NCBI GenBank assembly: GCA_963805495.1
Contig: CAWDUQ010000005.1
Location: 1 to 64,000 of the forward strand
Origin: DAHUXD01 sp963805495
Lineage (GTDB): Bacteria; Acidobacteriota; Thermoanaerobaculia; UBA5066; Gp7-AA6
Reading direction: 5' to 3'
Length of the DNA: 64,000 nt
Below, in pieces: positions 27,530-35,913 of the stretch. A program made the position numbers and the translations under genes. Numbering within the stretch: the first letter of the stretch is position 1; each line of letters starts with the position of its first letter. The notes under the pieces were generated by a model that did no database searches, had not been told where the DNA came from, and saw only the letters and a program-made list of their open reading frames with translations.

Positions 27530-28380
27530 CGCGGAACGCAGCGGTCGTTCTCCTGACGCTCGCGTTGTCCGCGCCCGTCGCGGCCCAGTCCTCCATGGCG
27601 CCGCCGCCGGGAGAGCTCGTGCGGGCCGACGAGAAGCCGGTGATGTTGAAGGACATCGGGATCGACCAGCGCCTGAACGAGAGCCTGCCGCTCGCCCTCC
27701 CCTTCCGGGACGAGGTCGGGCGGACGGTCACGCTCGGCGACTACTTCGGAAAGCGGCCGGTCGTCCTCGCGCTCGTCTACTACAACTGCCCGATGCTCTG
27801 CACCCAGGTCTTGAACGGTCTCGTCGCGTCCCTGAACGTCATGTCGCTCGAGGCCGGACAGGACTTCGACGTCGTCGCCGTCAGCTTCGACACGCGCGAG
27901 ACGCCGGCCATGGCCGCGGCCAAGAAGGAGGCCTACCTGTCCCGGTACAAACACCCCGCCGCGGCGGCGGGCTGGCACTTCCTGACCGGAGACGCCGCGT
28001 CGGTCGAGGCGCTGACGAAGGCCGCGGGGTTCCGCTACCGCTACGACGAGAAGCTCGAGCAGTTCGCGCACGCGAGCGCGATCATGGTCGCGACTCCCGA
28101 GGGCCGCCTCGCCCGGTACTTCTACGGGATCGAGTACCCGCCGCGGGACCTGCGCCTGGGTCTCGTCGAGGCCTCGGCCGGGCGCATCGGCACGCCCGTC
28201 GACCAGGTCCTGCTCTACTGCTTCCACTACGACCCGGCCAGCGGAAAGTACGGACCGGTGATCGTCAACATCATCCGCATCGCCGGTCTCGCGACCGTCC
28301 TCATGATCGGGCTCGGGATGCTGGCGATGTCCCGCCGCCGCGCCCGCAGGCTCGACGCCGCGCACGGAGAGGTCCGCTGA
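27526..28380 (+). CDS. SCO1/SenC copper chaperone for cytochrome oxidase
   Basis: 284 residues from the GTG at 27526 overlapping the previous stop. Signal peptide (residues 1-18, LTLALSAPVAAQ), thioredoxin-like domain with the copper-binding pair CPMLC in ALVYYNCPMLCTQVLNGL and the later histidine in FAHASAI. A C-terminal membrane helix (IIRIAGLATVLMIGLGMLAM) tethers it. It inserts copper into the CuA site of the oxidase subunit II encoded next. Confidence 0.93.
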   Translation: MTRNAAVVLLTLALSAPVAAQSSMAPPPGELVRADEKPVMLKDIGIDQRLNESLPLALPFRDEVGRTVTLGDYFGKRPVVLALVYYNCPMLCTQVLNGLVASLNVMSLEAGQDFDVVAVSFDTRETPAMAAAKKEAYLSRYKHPAAAAGWHFLTGDAASVEALTKAAGFRYRYDEKLEQFAHASAIMVATPEGRLARYFYGIEYPPRDLRLGLVEASAGRIGTPVDQVLLYCFHYDPASGKYGPVIVNIIRIAGLATVLMIGLGMLAMSRRRARRLDAAHGEVR

Positions 28381-29369
28381 TGCCCCAGCTCTTCCCCGAG
28401 CAGGCGTCCTCGTTCGCGTCACACGTCGACGCCCTCTACGGCTTCATGATCGCCGTCACGGCGTTTTTCTCGATCCTGATCGGGACGCTCGTCGTCGTTT
28501 TCGCGATCAAGTACCGCCGCCGCCCAGGACACGAGGTGGCCACCGAGATCCACGAGTCGGGCACGCTCGAGATCGCCTGGACGATCGTCCCGTTCCTGAT
28601 CGTGCTCGTCATGTTCTTCTGGGGCGCCTCCGTCTGGTTCCGGATCACGCGGCCGCCCGCCAACGCGATCGACGTCTACGTCACGGCCAAGCAGTGGATG
28701 TGGAAGATCCAGCACGCCGACGGCCACCGGGAGATGAACGAGCTCCACGTCCCCGTGGGCCAGCCGGTGCGCCTCACGATGGCGTCCGAGGACGTCATCC
28801 ACAGCTTCTTCGTGCCGGCCTTCCGCTTCAAGCGCGACGTCGTGCCGGGGCGGTTCTCGACGGCCTGGTTCGAGGCCGTCAAGCCCGGCAAGTACCACCT
28901 CTTCTGCGCCGAGTACTGCGGGACCCGCCACTCGGGCATGATCGGCTGGATCTACGCCATGACGCCGGCCGACTACCAGGCCTGGGTCGCGGGAGGCACG
29001 GCCGGCGAGTCGCTCGCCGCGGCCGGCGCCAAGCGGTTCGTCGAGCAGGCCTGCAACAATTGCCACGGCGAGGTGAAAGGCGCGCGCGGCCCGTCGCTGA
29101 TCGGCATCTTCGGCAAGCCCGTGCGCACCCAGTCCGGGACCGTCCTCGTCGACGAGGCGTACCTGCGCGAGTCGATCACCAACCCGCAGGCGAAGCTCGT
29201 CGAGGGTTTCCCGCCCATCATGCCGACCTACCAGGGCCTCATCAGCGAGGAGGGTCTCCTGCAGCTGACGGCCTACATCAAGTCCCTGTCTCCCGCGGCC
29301 GCCTCGGCGCCGGCCGTCCCGGCGCCCGCCGCCGTCGCCGCGCCGGAAAGGAAGCCCGCAAAACCATGA
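28380..29369 (+). CDS. coxB: caa3-type cytochrome c oxidase subunit II with fused cytochrome c
   Basis: 329 residues. Two N-terminal membrane helices (~20-42 and 62-84), CuA domain with the ligands in DVIHSFFVPAF and FCAEYCGTRHSGM, then a C-terminal cytochrome c domain with CNNCHGE and methionine near FPPIMPTYQ. The fused heme domain classes it as caa3. It ends in an Ala/Pro-rich tail. The one-base overlap with sco implies coupled translation. Confidence 0.96.
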   Translation: MPQLFPEQASSFASHVDALYGFMIAVTAFFSILIGTLVVVFAIKYRRRPGHEVATEIHESGTLEIAWTIVPFLIVLVMFFWGASVWFRITRPPANAIDVYVTAKQWMWKIQHADGHREMNELHVPVGQPVRLTMASEDVIHSFFVPAFRFKRDVVPGRFSTAWFEAVKPGKYHLFCAEYCGTRHSGMIGWIYAMTPADYQAWVAGGTAGESLAAAGAKRFVEQACNNCHGEVKGARGPSLIGIFGKPVRTQSGTVLVDEAYLRESITNPQAKLVEGFPPIMPTYQGLISEEGLLQLTAYIKSLSPAAASAPAVPAPAAVAAPERKPAKP

Positions 29370-31000
29370 GCGCCCACGCCCCCGCCGAGTCCGCGGCCCG
29401 CCGCCCGAACTACCTGAACTCGGGCTACGGCGTGAAGTCCTGGCTCCTGACGCTCGACCACAAGCGGATCGCCATCCTGTACCTGATCGCCGTCACGTTC
29501 TTCTTCGCCGTCGGCGGCCTCTACGCCGCCGCGATCCGGCTCGAGCTCCTGACGCCCGCCGGCGACTTCTTCCAGTCCCAGACGTACAACAAGATGTTCA
29601 CCACCCACGGCGTGATGATGGTGTTCTTCTTCATGATCCCGGGCATCCCGGGCGTCCTCGGCAACTTCCTCATCCCCCTGATGATCGGCGCAAAGGACGT
29701 GGCCTTCCCGCGCCTGAATCTTTTGTCCTGGTACCTCATGGTGGTCGGCGGCCTGATCTCGCTGTGGGCCGTGGTGCACGGCGGCGTCGATACGGGCTGG
29801 ACCTTCTACACGCCGTACTCGACGGTGTACTCGAACGGCTGGGTCGTCGTCACGGCGGTCGGGATCTTCATCGCGGGGTTCTCCTCGATCCTGACCGGCC
29901 TCAACTTCCTGGTCACGATCCACACCATGCGCGCGCCCGGGATGGGCTGGACGCGCATGCCCCTCTTCTGCTGGAGCATGTACGCGACCGCCATCATCCA
30001 GATCCTGGGCACGCCGGTCATCGCGATCACGATCCTCCTCGTCGGGGCCGAGCGACTCTTCCACCTCGGCATCTTCGATCCCGCGCAGGGCGGCGACCCG
30101 GTGCTCTTCCAGCACCTCTTCTGGTTTTATTCGCACCCCGCGGTCTACATCATGATCCTTCCGGCTTTAGGGGTCATCTCGGAGCTCGTCACGGCCTTCG
30201 CGCGCAAGCCCATCTTCGGCTACAAGTTCATCGCCGCGTCTTCGGTCATGATCGCCGGCCTCTCGTTCCTGGTCTGGGGCCACCACATGTTCGTGTCGGG
30301 CCAGTCGGTCTATGCCGGGCTCGTGTTCTCGGTGCTGTCCTTCATGGTCGGCGTGCCGTCGGCGATCAAGGTCTTCAACTGGACGGCGACCCTGTACAAG
30401 GGCTCGGTGTCGTACCAGACGCCGCTCCTTTACGCCCTCGGCTTCATCGGCCTCTTCACGTTCGGCGGGCTGACCGGGCTCTTCCTCGCGGCGCTCGGCC
30501 TCGACATCCACGTGCACGACACGTACTTCATCGTCGCGCACTTCCACTACATCATGGTCGGCGGCACGATCATGGCGTACCTCGGCGGGCTCCACTACTG
30601 GTGGCCCAAGATCTCCGGCAAGCTGTACCCGGAGTACTGGTCCCGCGTCTCGGCGTGGGTCATCTTCATCGGCTTCAACCTGACCTTCTTCCCGCAGTTC
30701 ATCGCGGGATACATGGGCATGCCCCGGCGATACCACGCCTACCCCGAGGAGTTTCAGGTCCTGAACATCATGTCGACGGCGGGCGCCTCGATCCTGGGCC
30801 TCGGCTACCTCATCCCGCTCGTCTACTTCTTCTGGTCGATGCGCTACGGCAAAGACGCGGCCGACAATCCCTGGGGCGCGACGGGTCTCGAGTGGCAGAC
30901 GCCTTCCCCGCCGCCGACCGAGAACTTCCCGGAGACGCCCGTCGTGACGGGACGACCCTACGACTACCTGACCGGACGCGAGGAGCCCGCCGTTGGCTGA
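29366..31000 (+). CDS. coxA: caa3-type cytochrome c oxidase subunit I, A2 subtype
   Basis: 544 residues, twelve membrane helices. Heme/copper ligands are in TTHGVMMVFFFMIPG, FYSHPAVYIMILPALG, WGHHMF and VAHFHYIMVGG. The D-channel glutamate of A1 enzymes (GHPEVY) is replaced by YSHPAVY, the mark of A2 oxidases such as those of Rhodothermus and Thermus. It reduces O2 to water while pumping protons, fed by alternative complex III. Starts by ATGA overlap with coxB. Confidence 0.96.
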   Translation: MSAHAPAESAARRPNYLNSGYGVKSWLLTLDHKRIAILYLIAVTFFFAVGGLYAAAIRLELLTPAGDFFQSQTYNKMFTTHGVMMVFFFMIPGIPGVLGNFLIPLMIGAKDVAFPRLNLLSWYLMVVGGLISLWAVVHGGVDTGWTFYTPYSTVYSNGWVVVTAVGIFIAGFSSILTGLNFLVTIHTMRAPGMGWTRMPLFCWSMYATAIIQILGTPVIAITILLVGAERLFHLGIFDPAQGGDPVLFQHLFWFYSHPAVYIMILPALGVISELVTAFARKPIFGYKFIAASSVMIAGLSFLVWGHHMFVSGQSVYAGLVFSVLSFMVGVPSAIKVFNWTATLYKGSVSYQTPLLYALGFIGLFTFGGLTGLFLAALGLDIHVHDTYFIVAHFHYIMVGGTIMAYLGGLHYWWPKISGKLYPEYWSRVSAWVIFIGFNLTFFPQFIAGYMGMPRRYHAYPEEFQVLNIMSTAGASILGLGYLIPLVYFFWSMRYGKDAADNPWGATGLEWQTPSPPPTENFPETPVVTGRPYDYLTGREEPAVG

Positions 31001-31682
31001 CGCCCACGCCTCCGCGCACGACTCGCCGCCGGAGCTCAAGCACCACTTCGTGGACCTCGCGGCCCAGAAGGAGGCCTCGACGCTCGGGATGTGGGTCTTC
31101 CTCGTGACGGAAGTCCTGTTCTTCGGCGGACTGTTCACCGCCTACGTCATCTACCGGGCGACGTACCGGCGCGCCTTCGAGGGGGCGTCGAACCTCCTCG
31201 ACATCAAGCTCGGAGCATTCAATACGGCGGTCCTGATCCTGTCTTCGCTGACGATGGCGCTGGCGGTCTGGGCCTCGGGGCAGGGGAAGAAGAAGGCCCT
31301 GATTCTCTTCCTCGTGCTGACGGTCCTCCTCGGCTCCGTGTTCCTCGGGGTCAAGGTCGTCGAGTACGCCCAGAAATTCGAGCACCACGAGGTCCCGGGC
31401 CCGAGCTTCGTCGTCCCCCTCGACGAGAAGACCCACCAGCCGCTGCCCCGGCAGAGCGAGATGTTCTTCTCGCTCTATTTCTGCATGACGGGGCTCCACG
31501 CCCTCCACATGATCATCGGGATCGGCCTGCTGACGTGGCTGGTCATCAAGGCACAGCGGGGAGCGTTCTCGCCCCGCTACAACACGCCGGTCGACATGGT
31601 CGGTCTCTACTGGCACTTCGTCGACATCGTCTGGATCTTCCTCTTTCCGCTGCTCTATCTGCTCGGGAGGCACACGCTTTGA
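30993..31682 (+). CDS. coxC: Cytochrome c oxidase subunit III
   Basis: 229 residues from TTG 30993, with GAGGAG just upstream inside coxA; overlaps coxA by 8 bases. Five membrane helices with the family motifs GMWVFLVTEVLFFGGLFTAY, GLHALHMIIGIGLL and GLYWHFVDIVWIFLFPLLYL. Structural subunit that stabilises proton uptake by subunit I. Confidence 0.95.
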   Translation: MADAHASAHDSPPELKHHFVDLAAQKEASTLGMWVFLVTEVLFFGGLFTAYVIYRATYRRAFEGASNLLDIKLGAFNTAVLILSSLTMALAVWASGQGKKKALILFLVLTVLLGSVFLGVKVVEYAQKFEHHEVPGPSFVVPLDEKTHQPLPRQSEMFFSLYFCMTGLHALHMIIGIGLLTWLVIKAQRGAFSPRYNTPVDMVGLYWHFVDIVWIFLFPLLYLLGRHTL

Positions 31683-31984
31683 GCGACAAGACTCACGGTT
31701 CCGGAGTCGGGGCGTACCTCGGCGTCTTCGCGGCGCTCATGGTCCTGACCGCGCTGACCGTCTGGGCCGCGTTCCAGCACCTCGGCATCTGGAACACGCC
31801 CCTCGCCCTCGCGATCGCGGTGACCAAGGCGCTGCTCGTGGCCTGGATCTTCATGCACCTGCGCGGCTCGCCCCGGCTGACCCTCTTCGTCGTCTCGGCG
31901 AGCGTGATCTTCCTCGCCTTCCTGATCCTCATCACGGCTTCAGACTACCTGACCCGCGCCTGGGTTCCGATCTATTCGCGGTAA
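31679..31984 (+). CDS. Cytochrome c oxidase subunit IV (CtaF/CoxD-like)
   Basis: 101 residues from TTG 31679 with GGGAGG at 31665-31670; overlaps coxC by 4 bases. Three membrane helices (YLGVFAALMVLTALTVWAA, ALAIAVTKALLVAWIFMHL and LFVVSASVIFLAFLILITA), typical of prokaryotic subunit IV. Last gene of the operon; the reading frame stops at TAA 31982. Confidence 0.9.
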   Translation: MSDKTHGSGVGAYLGVFAALMVLTALTVWAAFQHLGIWNTPLALAIAVTKALLVAWIFMHLRGSPRLTLFVVSASVIFLAFLILITASDYLTRAWVPIYSR

Positions 31985-32006
31985 ACGTCGTTCGCGCGCT
32001 GCCGAA

Positions 32007-32113
32007 GGTCTGCGCCCGGGAGGGCGCACCGGCGGGCGGCTCGCCCGGATGCGGGCTCGACCGCCCGCCTGACCTCCGGCATCGCGCTCACTCCCGCGGC
32101 GCGCGCCTCCTCC
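32007..32113. repeat. Intergenic structured repeat, copy 1
   Basis: Shares GGTCTGCGCC, GGCGCACCGGCG, CTCGACCG and CCTGACCTCC in the same order with 36585-36690. It contains an inverted pair GGCGGGCGG (32031-32039) / CCGCCCGCC (32061-32069). The other copy has a matched change on both arms. The whole 31985-32222 gap holds no gene. Confidence 0.6.
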
Positions 32114-32222
32114 GCTGCCATCGCGGAGACTTCGCGCGCCGCGAGCTCGAGAACCATCCGGGTTGATAAAGTCCGGGCGCAGTCATGGGACGTGCGAGCG
32201 TGAGAGCCGAGGCGAACTGACG

Positions 32223-33278
32223 ATGCGCTGGATCGCCCTGCTCATCCTGGGGCTTCCGGCGGCGATCGTGTGCCGGGTGCTTCACGCGCCGGAGTGGACG
32301 ATCTTCGCGGCTTCGGCGCTGTCGCTGCTCCCGCTCGCGGCCTGGATCGGGCTCGCCACGGAGCACGCGGCGACGCGCCTGGGGAGCTCGCTCGGTGGAC
32401 TCCTGAACGCGACCTTCGGGAACGCCGCGGAGCTCATCATCACGCTGTTCGCGCTGCGCCGCGGGCTGACGGACCTGGTGAAGGCCTCGATCACCGGGTC
32501 GATCATCGGGAACACCCTGCTGATCCTGGGGCTCTCGGCGTTCCTGGGAGGGATCAAGCACGGCAGCCAGAAGTTCGAGATCAAGGCCGTGGGACGCCAT
32601 GCCGCCATGATGATCCTCGCGGTCTCGGCGATGGCCCTGCCCGCCGTTTTCGCGACCCTGGAGAAGAGCGCATTCATCCGCGAGGAGGTCTCGGTCGGCG
32701 TGTCGATTCTTCTGCTCGCGACCTACGGCGCGTACATCTTCTATTCCTACTTCTCGCGGGACGCCCGCGCCGCGAATGCGTCCAGGCAACACCCCGAGCC
32801 CGCGGGGAAGCCCTGGAGCCTCGGCCGGTCTCTCGGCGTTCTCGCGGCCGCGGTCGTCGGGACCGGGGTCGCGAGCGAACTGCTCGTGTCCGCCATCGAG
32901 CCGGTCTCGAAGTCTCTCGGCCTCTCGCAATTCTTCGTGGGCCTGATCCTCGTCCCGATCGTCGGCAACGTGGCGGAGCACTACGGCGCGATCCGGTTCG
33001 CCCGCCGGAACCAGATCGAGCTCTCGCTCTCCATCGCGGCCAATTCTTCGACGCAGATCGCCACGTTCGTCGCTCCGGTACTCGTGCTCGCGAGCCTCTT
33101 CCTGCATCCCATGGACCTGGTCTTTCCGCCGATCGAGCTCGTGACGCTCTTCGCCTCGACGGCGATCTTCGCGTACGTGTCGCTCGACGGCGAAACGAAC
33201 TGGCTCGAGGGGGTCCAGCTCCTCGCCCTCTACCTGATCGCGGCAGTCTCGTTCTTTTTCCTGCCCGGCCGGATCTGA
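32223..33278 (+). CDS. Ca2+/H+ antiporter (CAX, CaCA superfamily)
   Basis: Exports calcium in exchange for protons. 351 residues from ATG 32223, eleven membrane helices. Two alpha-repeat signatures with acidic ion-binding residues: GGLLNATFGNAAELIITLFA and VPIVGNVAEHYGAIRF. A short acidic/His-poor loop (SRDARAANASRQHPEPAGKP) separates the halves. Single gene, converging with the EamA gene. Confidence 0.93.
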   Translation: MRWIALLILGLPAAIVCRVLHAPEWTIFAASALSLLPLAAWIGLATEHAATRLGSSLGGLLNATFGNAAELIITLFALRRGLTDLVKASITGSIIGNTLLILGLSAFLGGIKHGSQKFEIKAVGRHAAMMILAVSAMALPAVFATLEKSAFIREEVSVGVSILLLATYGAYIFYSYFSRDARAANASRQHPEPAGKPWSLGRSLGVLAAAVVGTGVASELLVSAIEPVSKSLGLSQFFVGLILVPIVGNVAEHYGAIRFARRNQIELSLSIAANSSTQIATFVAPVLVLASLFLHPMDLVFPPIELVTLFASTAIFAYVSLDGETNWLEGVQLLALYLIAAVSFFFLPGRI

Positions 33279-33291
33279 GCCCGGGGCCGCT

Positions 33292-34200
33292 TCAGGCGAT
33301 CGCCGGCGCCGCCTTTCGCTGCCCGGCTGCGAGCAGGACGGCCACCAGAATCAGCCCCGCGCCGGCGAGGACACGCGGCGAGAGCGACTCCCCGAGGACC
33401 AGGCTGCCGAGCACCACCGCGATGACGGTGTCGACCACCGGGATCGTCCCGATGACCGAGACCGGCACGCGATGCAGGAGCCAGAAGAGTCCGGCGAACG
33501 GGAGCGCGGTCCCGAAGACCGCGAGGTAGACGAGCGCGCCGATCGAGCCCGGCGTCCAGCGCATGACCGACCCGGGCTCGAGGGCCCCCGCGAGCGCGAG
33601 GAGGAAGACCGAGCCGGCGAGAGTCTGGAGCCAGACGTTCCACACCGGCGGCACGGCCGAGAGGTACTTCTTGTTGTAGACGTTGGCGAAGGCGGCGACG
33701 AGCGAGGCCACGAGCACGAGCGCGCTTCCGAGAAGCAGCGGACGGGTCTTTCCCGAAAAGAGGGTCGCCAGCGCCGGCGCCTCGATCACCGCGACGCCGC
33801 CGAGGCCGAGGATCGCCGACCCCGCCGTCCGGCCGGTCAGGGGCTCGTCGGCGAGCATGGTGTGGGCGAAGACACCGGCGAAGATGGGAAACGTCACGAA
33901 GAGAACCGCCGCGAGGCCCGAGTCGATCCACTGCTCCGCGAGGAAGATGCACGCGTAGTTGACGCCGATCTGGAGAATGCCGCTCCAGAGGATGCGCCGG
34001 GTCTCTCCCCGCGCGGCGCGGCGGCCTCCCCCCGCGAGCGCGAAGGGGGCGAGCAGGGCGCAGGCGAGCGCCATGCGCATTCCGCCGAACCAGAGGGGCG
34101 GCAGGTCCCGAAGGCCGATCTTGATGACGAGCCACGTCGAGCCCCAGACCGCGCACAGCGCCACGTACATCGCGAGGCGGCGGCCCGAGAGCGCGGACAT
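33292..34200 (-). CDS. EamA/DMT-family transporter
   Basis: 302 residues, ten membrane helices in two EamA repeats (first: MYVALCAVWGSTWLVIKIGL; second from about residue 155: GSALVLVASLVAAFANVYNK). Drug/metabolite exporter class; substrate unknown. No ribosome site: the ATG at 34200 is preceded 9 bases away by TAGGAT, pointing to a leaderless transcript. Divergent from fRMsr, with only 28 bases between the start codons. Confidence 0.9.
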   Translation of the reverse strand: MSALSGRRLAMYVALCAVWGSTWLVIKIGLRDLPPLWFGGMRMALACALLAPFALAGGGRRAARGETRRILWSGILQIGVNYACIFLAEQWIDSGLAAVLFVTFPIFAGVFAHTMLADEPLTGRTAGSAILGLGGVAVIEAPALATLFSGKTRPLLLGSALVLVASLVAAFANVYNKKYLSAVPPVWNVWLQTLAGSVFLLALAGALEPGSVMRWTPGSIGALVYLAVFGTALPFAGLFWLLHRVPVSVIGTIPVVDTVIAVVLGSLVLGESLSPRVLAGAGLILVAVLLAAGQRKAAPAIA

Positions 34201-34228
34201 AGGACGCGCATCCTATAGAATTCGCGCG
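34201..34228. promoter_or_regulatory. 28-bp bidirectional, apparently leaderless promoter
   Basis: The entire gap between two divergent start codons. Centre CCTATAGAATT contains a -10-like TAGAAT (34216-34221) 7 bases before the fRMsr ATG and, on the other strand, TAGGAT (34215-34210) 9 bases before the EamA ATG. The -35 regions would have to lie inside the opposite gene. No Shine-Dalgarno fits. Confidence 0.6.
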
Positions 34229-34726
34229 ATGTTCGAAGCTTCGATCGACCGCAGCCAGGGCAAGCCCGCGCTCTACCGCGACCTCGCCGCGTCGCTCGCC
34301 GCGATGCTCGAGGGCGAGACCGATGCCGTGGCGAATCTGTCGAACGCCTCGGGGCTGCTGGCGCAGGCCCTCGAGCGCATCAACTGGTGCGGCTTTTACC
34401 TGCTTCGCTCGGACGAGCTCGTGCTCGGCCCCTTCCAGGGAAAGCCGGCCTGCGTGCGCATCGCGATGGGCCAGGGCGTCTGCGGCGCGGCCGCCGCGCG
34501 CCGCGAAACCCTCGTCGTGCCGGACGTGAACGCCTTCCCGGGCCACATCGCCTGCGACGCGGCCTCGCGCTCGGAGATCGTCGTCCCGATCCTCGAGGGG
34601 GGACGGCTGCGCGGGGTCCTCGACGTGGACGCGCCGGAGCCCGACCGCTTCGACGCCGAGGACCGCGCGGGGCTCGAGGAGTTCGTCCGGGTCCTCACGC
34701 CGCGCGTCGCCTGGCCGACACCCTGA
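34229..34726 (+). CDS. msrC: Free methionine-(R)-sulfoxide reductase (GAF domain)
   Basis: Repairs oxidised free methionine. 165 residues, a single GAF domain. All three catalytic-site cysteines of the family are present: GKPACVRIAMGQGVCG (two) and HIACDAASRSEIVVP (resolving/nucleophilic). It begins MFEASIDRSQGKPALYRDLA. It is read from the bidirectional promoter shared with the EamA transporter. Confidence 0.93.
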   Translation: MFEASIDRSQGKPALYRDLAASLAAMLEGETDAVANLSNASGLLAQALERINWCGFYLLRSDELVLGPFQGKPACVRIAMGQGVCGAAAARRETLVVPDVNAFPGHIACDAASRSEIVVPILEGGRLRGVLDVDAPEPDRFDAEDRAGLEEFVRVLTPRVAWPTP

Positions 34727-34729
34727 CGG

Positions 34730-35902
34730 CTACGTCAGGGGGAGGCGGCCGGCGAAGCCTTCGTCGTACGAGTGGAAGTGGTTGAGGCCGACTTCGGGGT
34801 ACTTCCAGCAGTAGTAGCCGCCGCCCGAGTCGAAGTCCACGAGCCAGACGCCCTTGATCTCGAGGCCCATCCCCTGGAGCTCCTCCGCCCAGGCGCGCAC
34901 GACTTCCTGCCGCGCCTCCTCGAGATTGCCCGGCAGCTTCGAGAACCGGGCTACGGCCTCGGACGTGATCTCCTGGACCCTGGGAAGAAGCTCCCGGGCC
35001 TCCTCGAGCGTGAAGATCCGCCGCTCCGGGGCGGGTGACTCTCCGGTTTCGTCGCCTTCGTCGATTTCGACCTCGTCCCCCGCCTCGCCGCGGACGCGGG
35101 CCCGCACCGCCTCGATGAGCCGGCCGAGCGCCTCGGCGTCGTCGCCGCCGGCCGCAGCGGCGTAGGCCTCGAGCACCGGGAGCGCCTCCTCCGGCCGGCC
35201 GCACTTGACCAGCAGAAGCCCGCGCTCGCGGACGATCTCGGGATCGTCGGGCTCGAGCGCTTCGGCACAGGCCAGGACCTCGAGAGCGGCCTCCCACCGG
35301 TCCCGCTGCTCGAAGGAGCGCCGCAGGTTGAGCAGCACGCGCGCGAGAATGGAGCGGGCCGGGTCCGGCTGCAGGATCTCGGGGCCGACGGCGACGGGCT
35401 GCCCGAAGATCGTCGCGAGCCGGCGCGCCAGTCCCCCCGCCTCGTAGAGCGCGCCGCCGTCGAAGGGATCCAGGTACATGCCGTCGGGCAGATCCGGTCC
35501 GCCGACGACGAAGTGGCCGGGCAGTCCCACGCCCGTCAGCCGCAGGCCGGCGAGCCGGCCAACCTCGATCGCGAGGATCGAGAGCGTGATCGGAAGGCCG
35601 CGGTGGCGAAAGAGCGCCCGACCGACCGAGGAGTTCGAGGGCTGGTCGTAGTCCTCGTCGTCGCCGCGGAACCCCTCCTCCTCGAAGAGCACCTGGCCGA
35701 GCGCCGCGTGGGGCGCCGCGCCCGCGGCGATCTTTTCCCCGACGCGTGCGGCGAGGGCCGCGACGGCCTGGCGGGCCGCCTCGAGATCTTCGCCGGGGTC
35801 GACGAGCTCGGCAACGAGGAGGGCCCCCTCGAAGAGATCGAGCTCGGATGCCGCGGAAAAACGCCGGAACCGGGCCGCGATCGAGTCCTGCTCCCGCGCC
35901 AT
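34730..35902 (-). CDS. SirB1-type transglutaminase-like protein fused to TPR and DUF2203 domains
   Basis: 390 residues. Residues ~15-190: SirB1/TglutCore2-like domain (DQPSNSSVGRALFRHRGLPI, GVGLPGHFVVGG, YLDPFDGGALY). Residues ~190-260: TPR (LEVLACAEALEPDDPEIVRE). An acidic linker (GDEVEIDEGDETGES) leads to residues ~290-390, a DUF2203 domain (IFTLEEARELLPRVQEITSE, GVWLVDFDSGGGYYCWKYPE, HSYDEGFAGRLPL). DUF2203 is normally a free-standing ~120-residue protein. No stop or frameshift separates the parts. Function unknown; the fusion suggests the two families act together. Confidence 0.8.
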   Translation of the reverse strand: MAREQDSIAARFRRFSAASELDLFEGALLVAELVDPGEDLEAARQAVAALAARVGEKIAAGAAPHAALGQVLFEEEGFRGDDEDYDQPSNSSVGRALFRHRGLPITLSILAIEVGRLAGLRLTGVGLPGHFVVGGPDLPDGMYLDPFDGGALYEAGGLARRLATIFGQPVAVGPEILQPDPARSILARVLLNLRRSFEQRDRWEAALEVLACAEALEPDDPEIVRERGLLLVKCGRPEEALPVLEAYAAAAGGDDAEALGRLIEAVRARVRGEAGDEVEIDEGDETGESPAPERRIFTLEEARELLPRVQEITSEAVARFSKLPGNLEEARQEVVRAWAEELQGMGLEIKGVWLVDFDSGGGYYCWKYPEVGLNHFHSYDEGFAGRLPLT

Positions 35903-35913
35903 GGGGCGACTCT

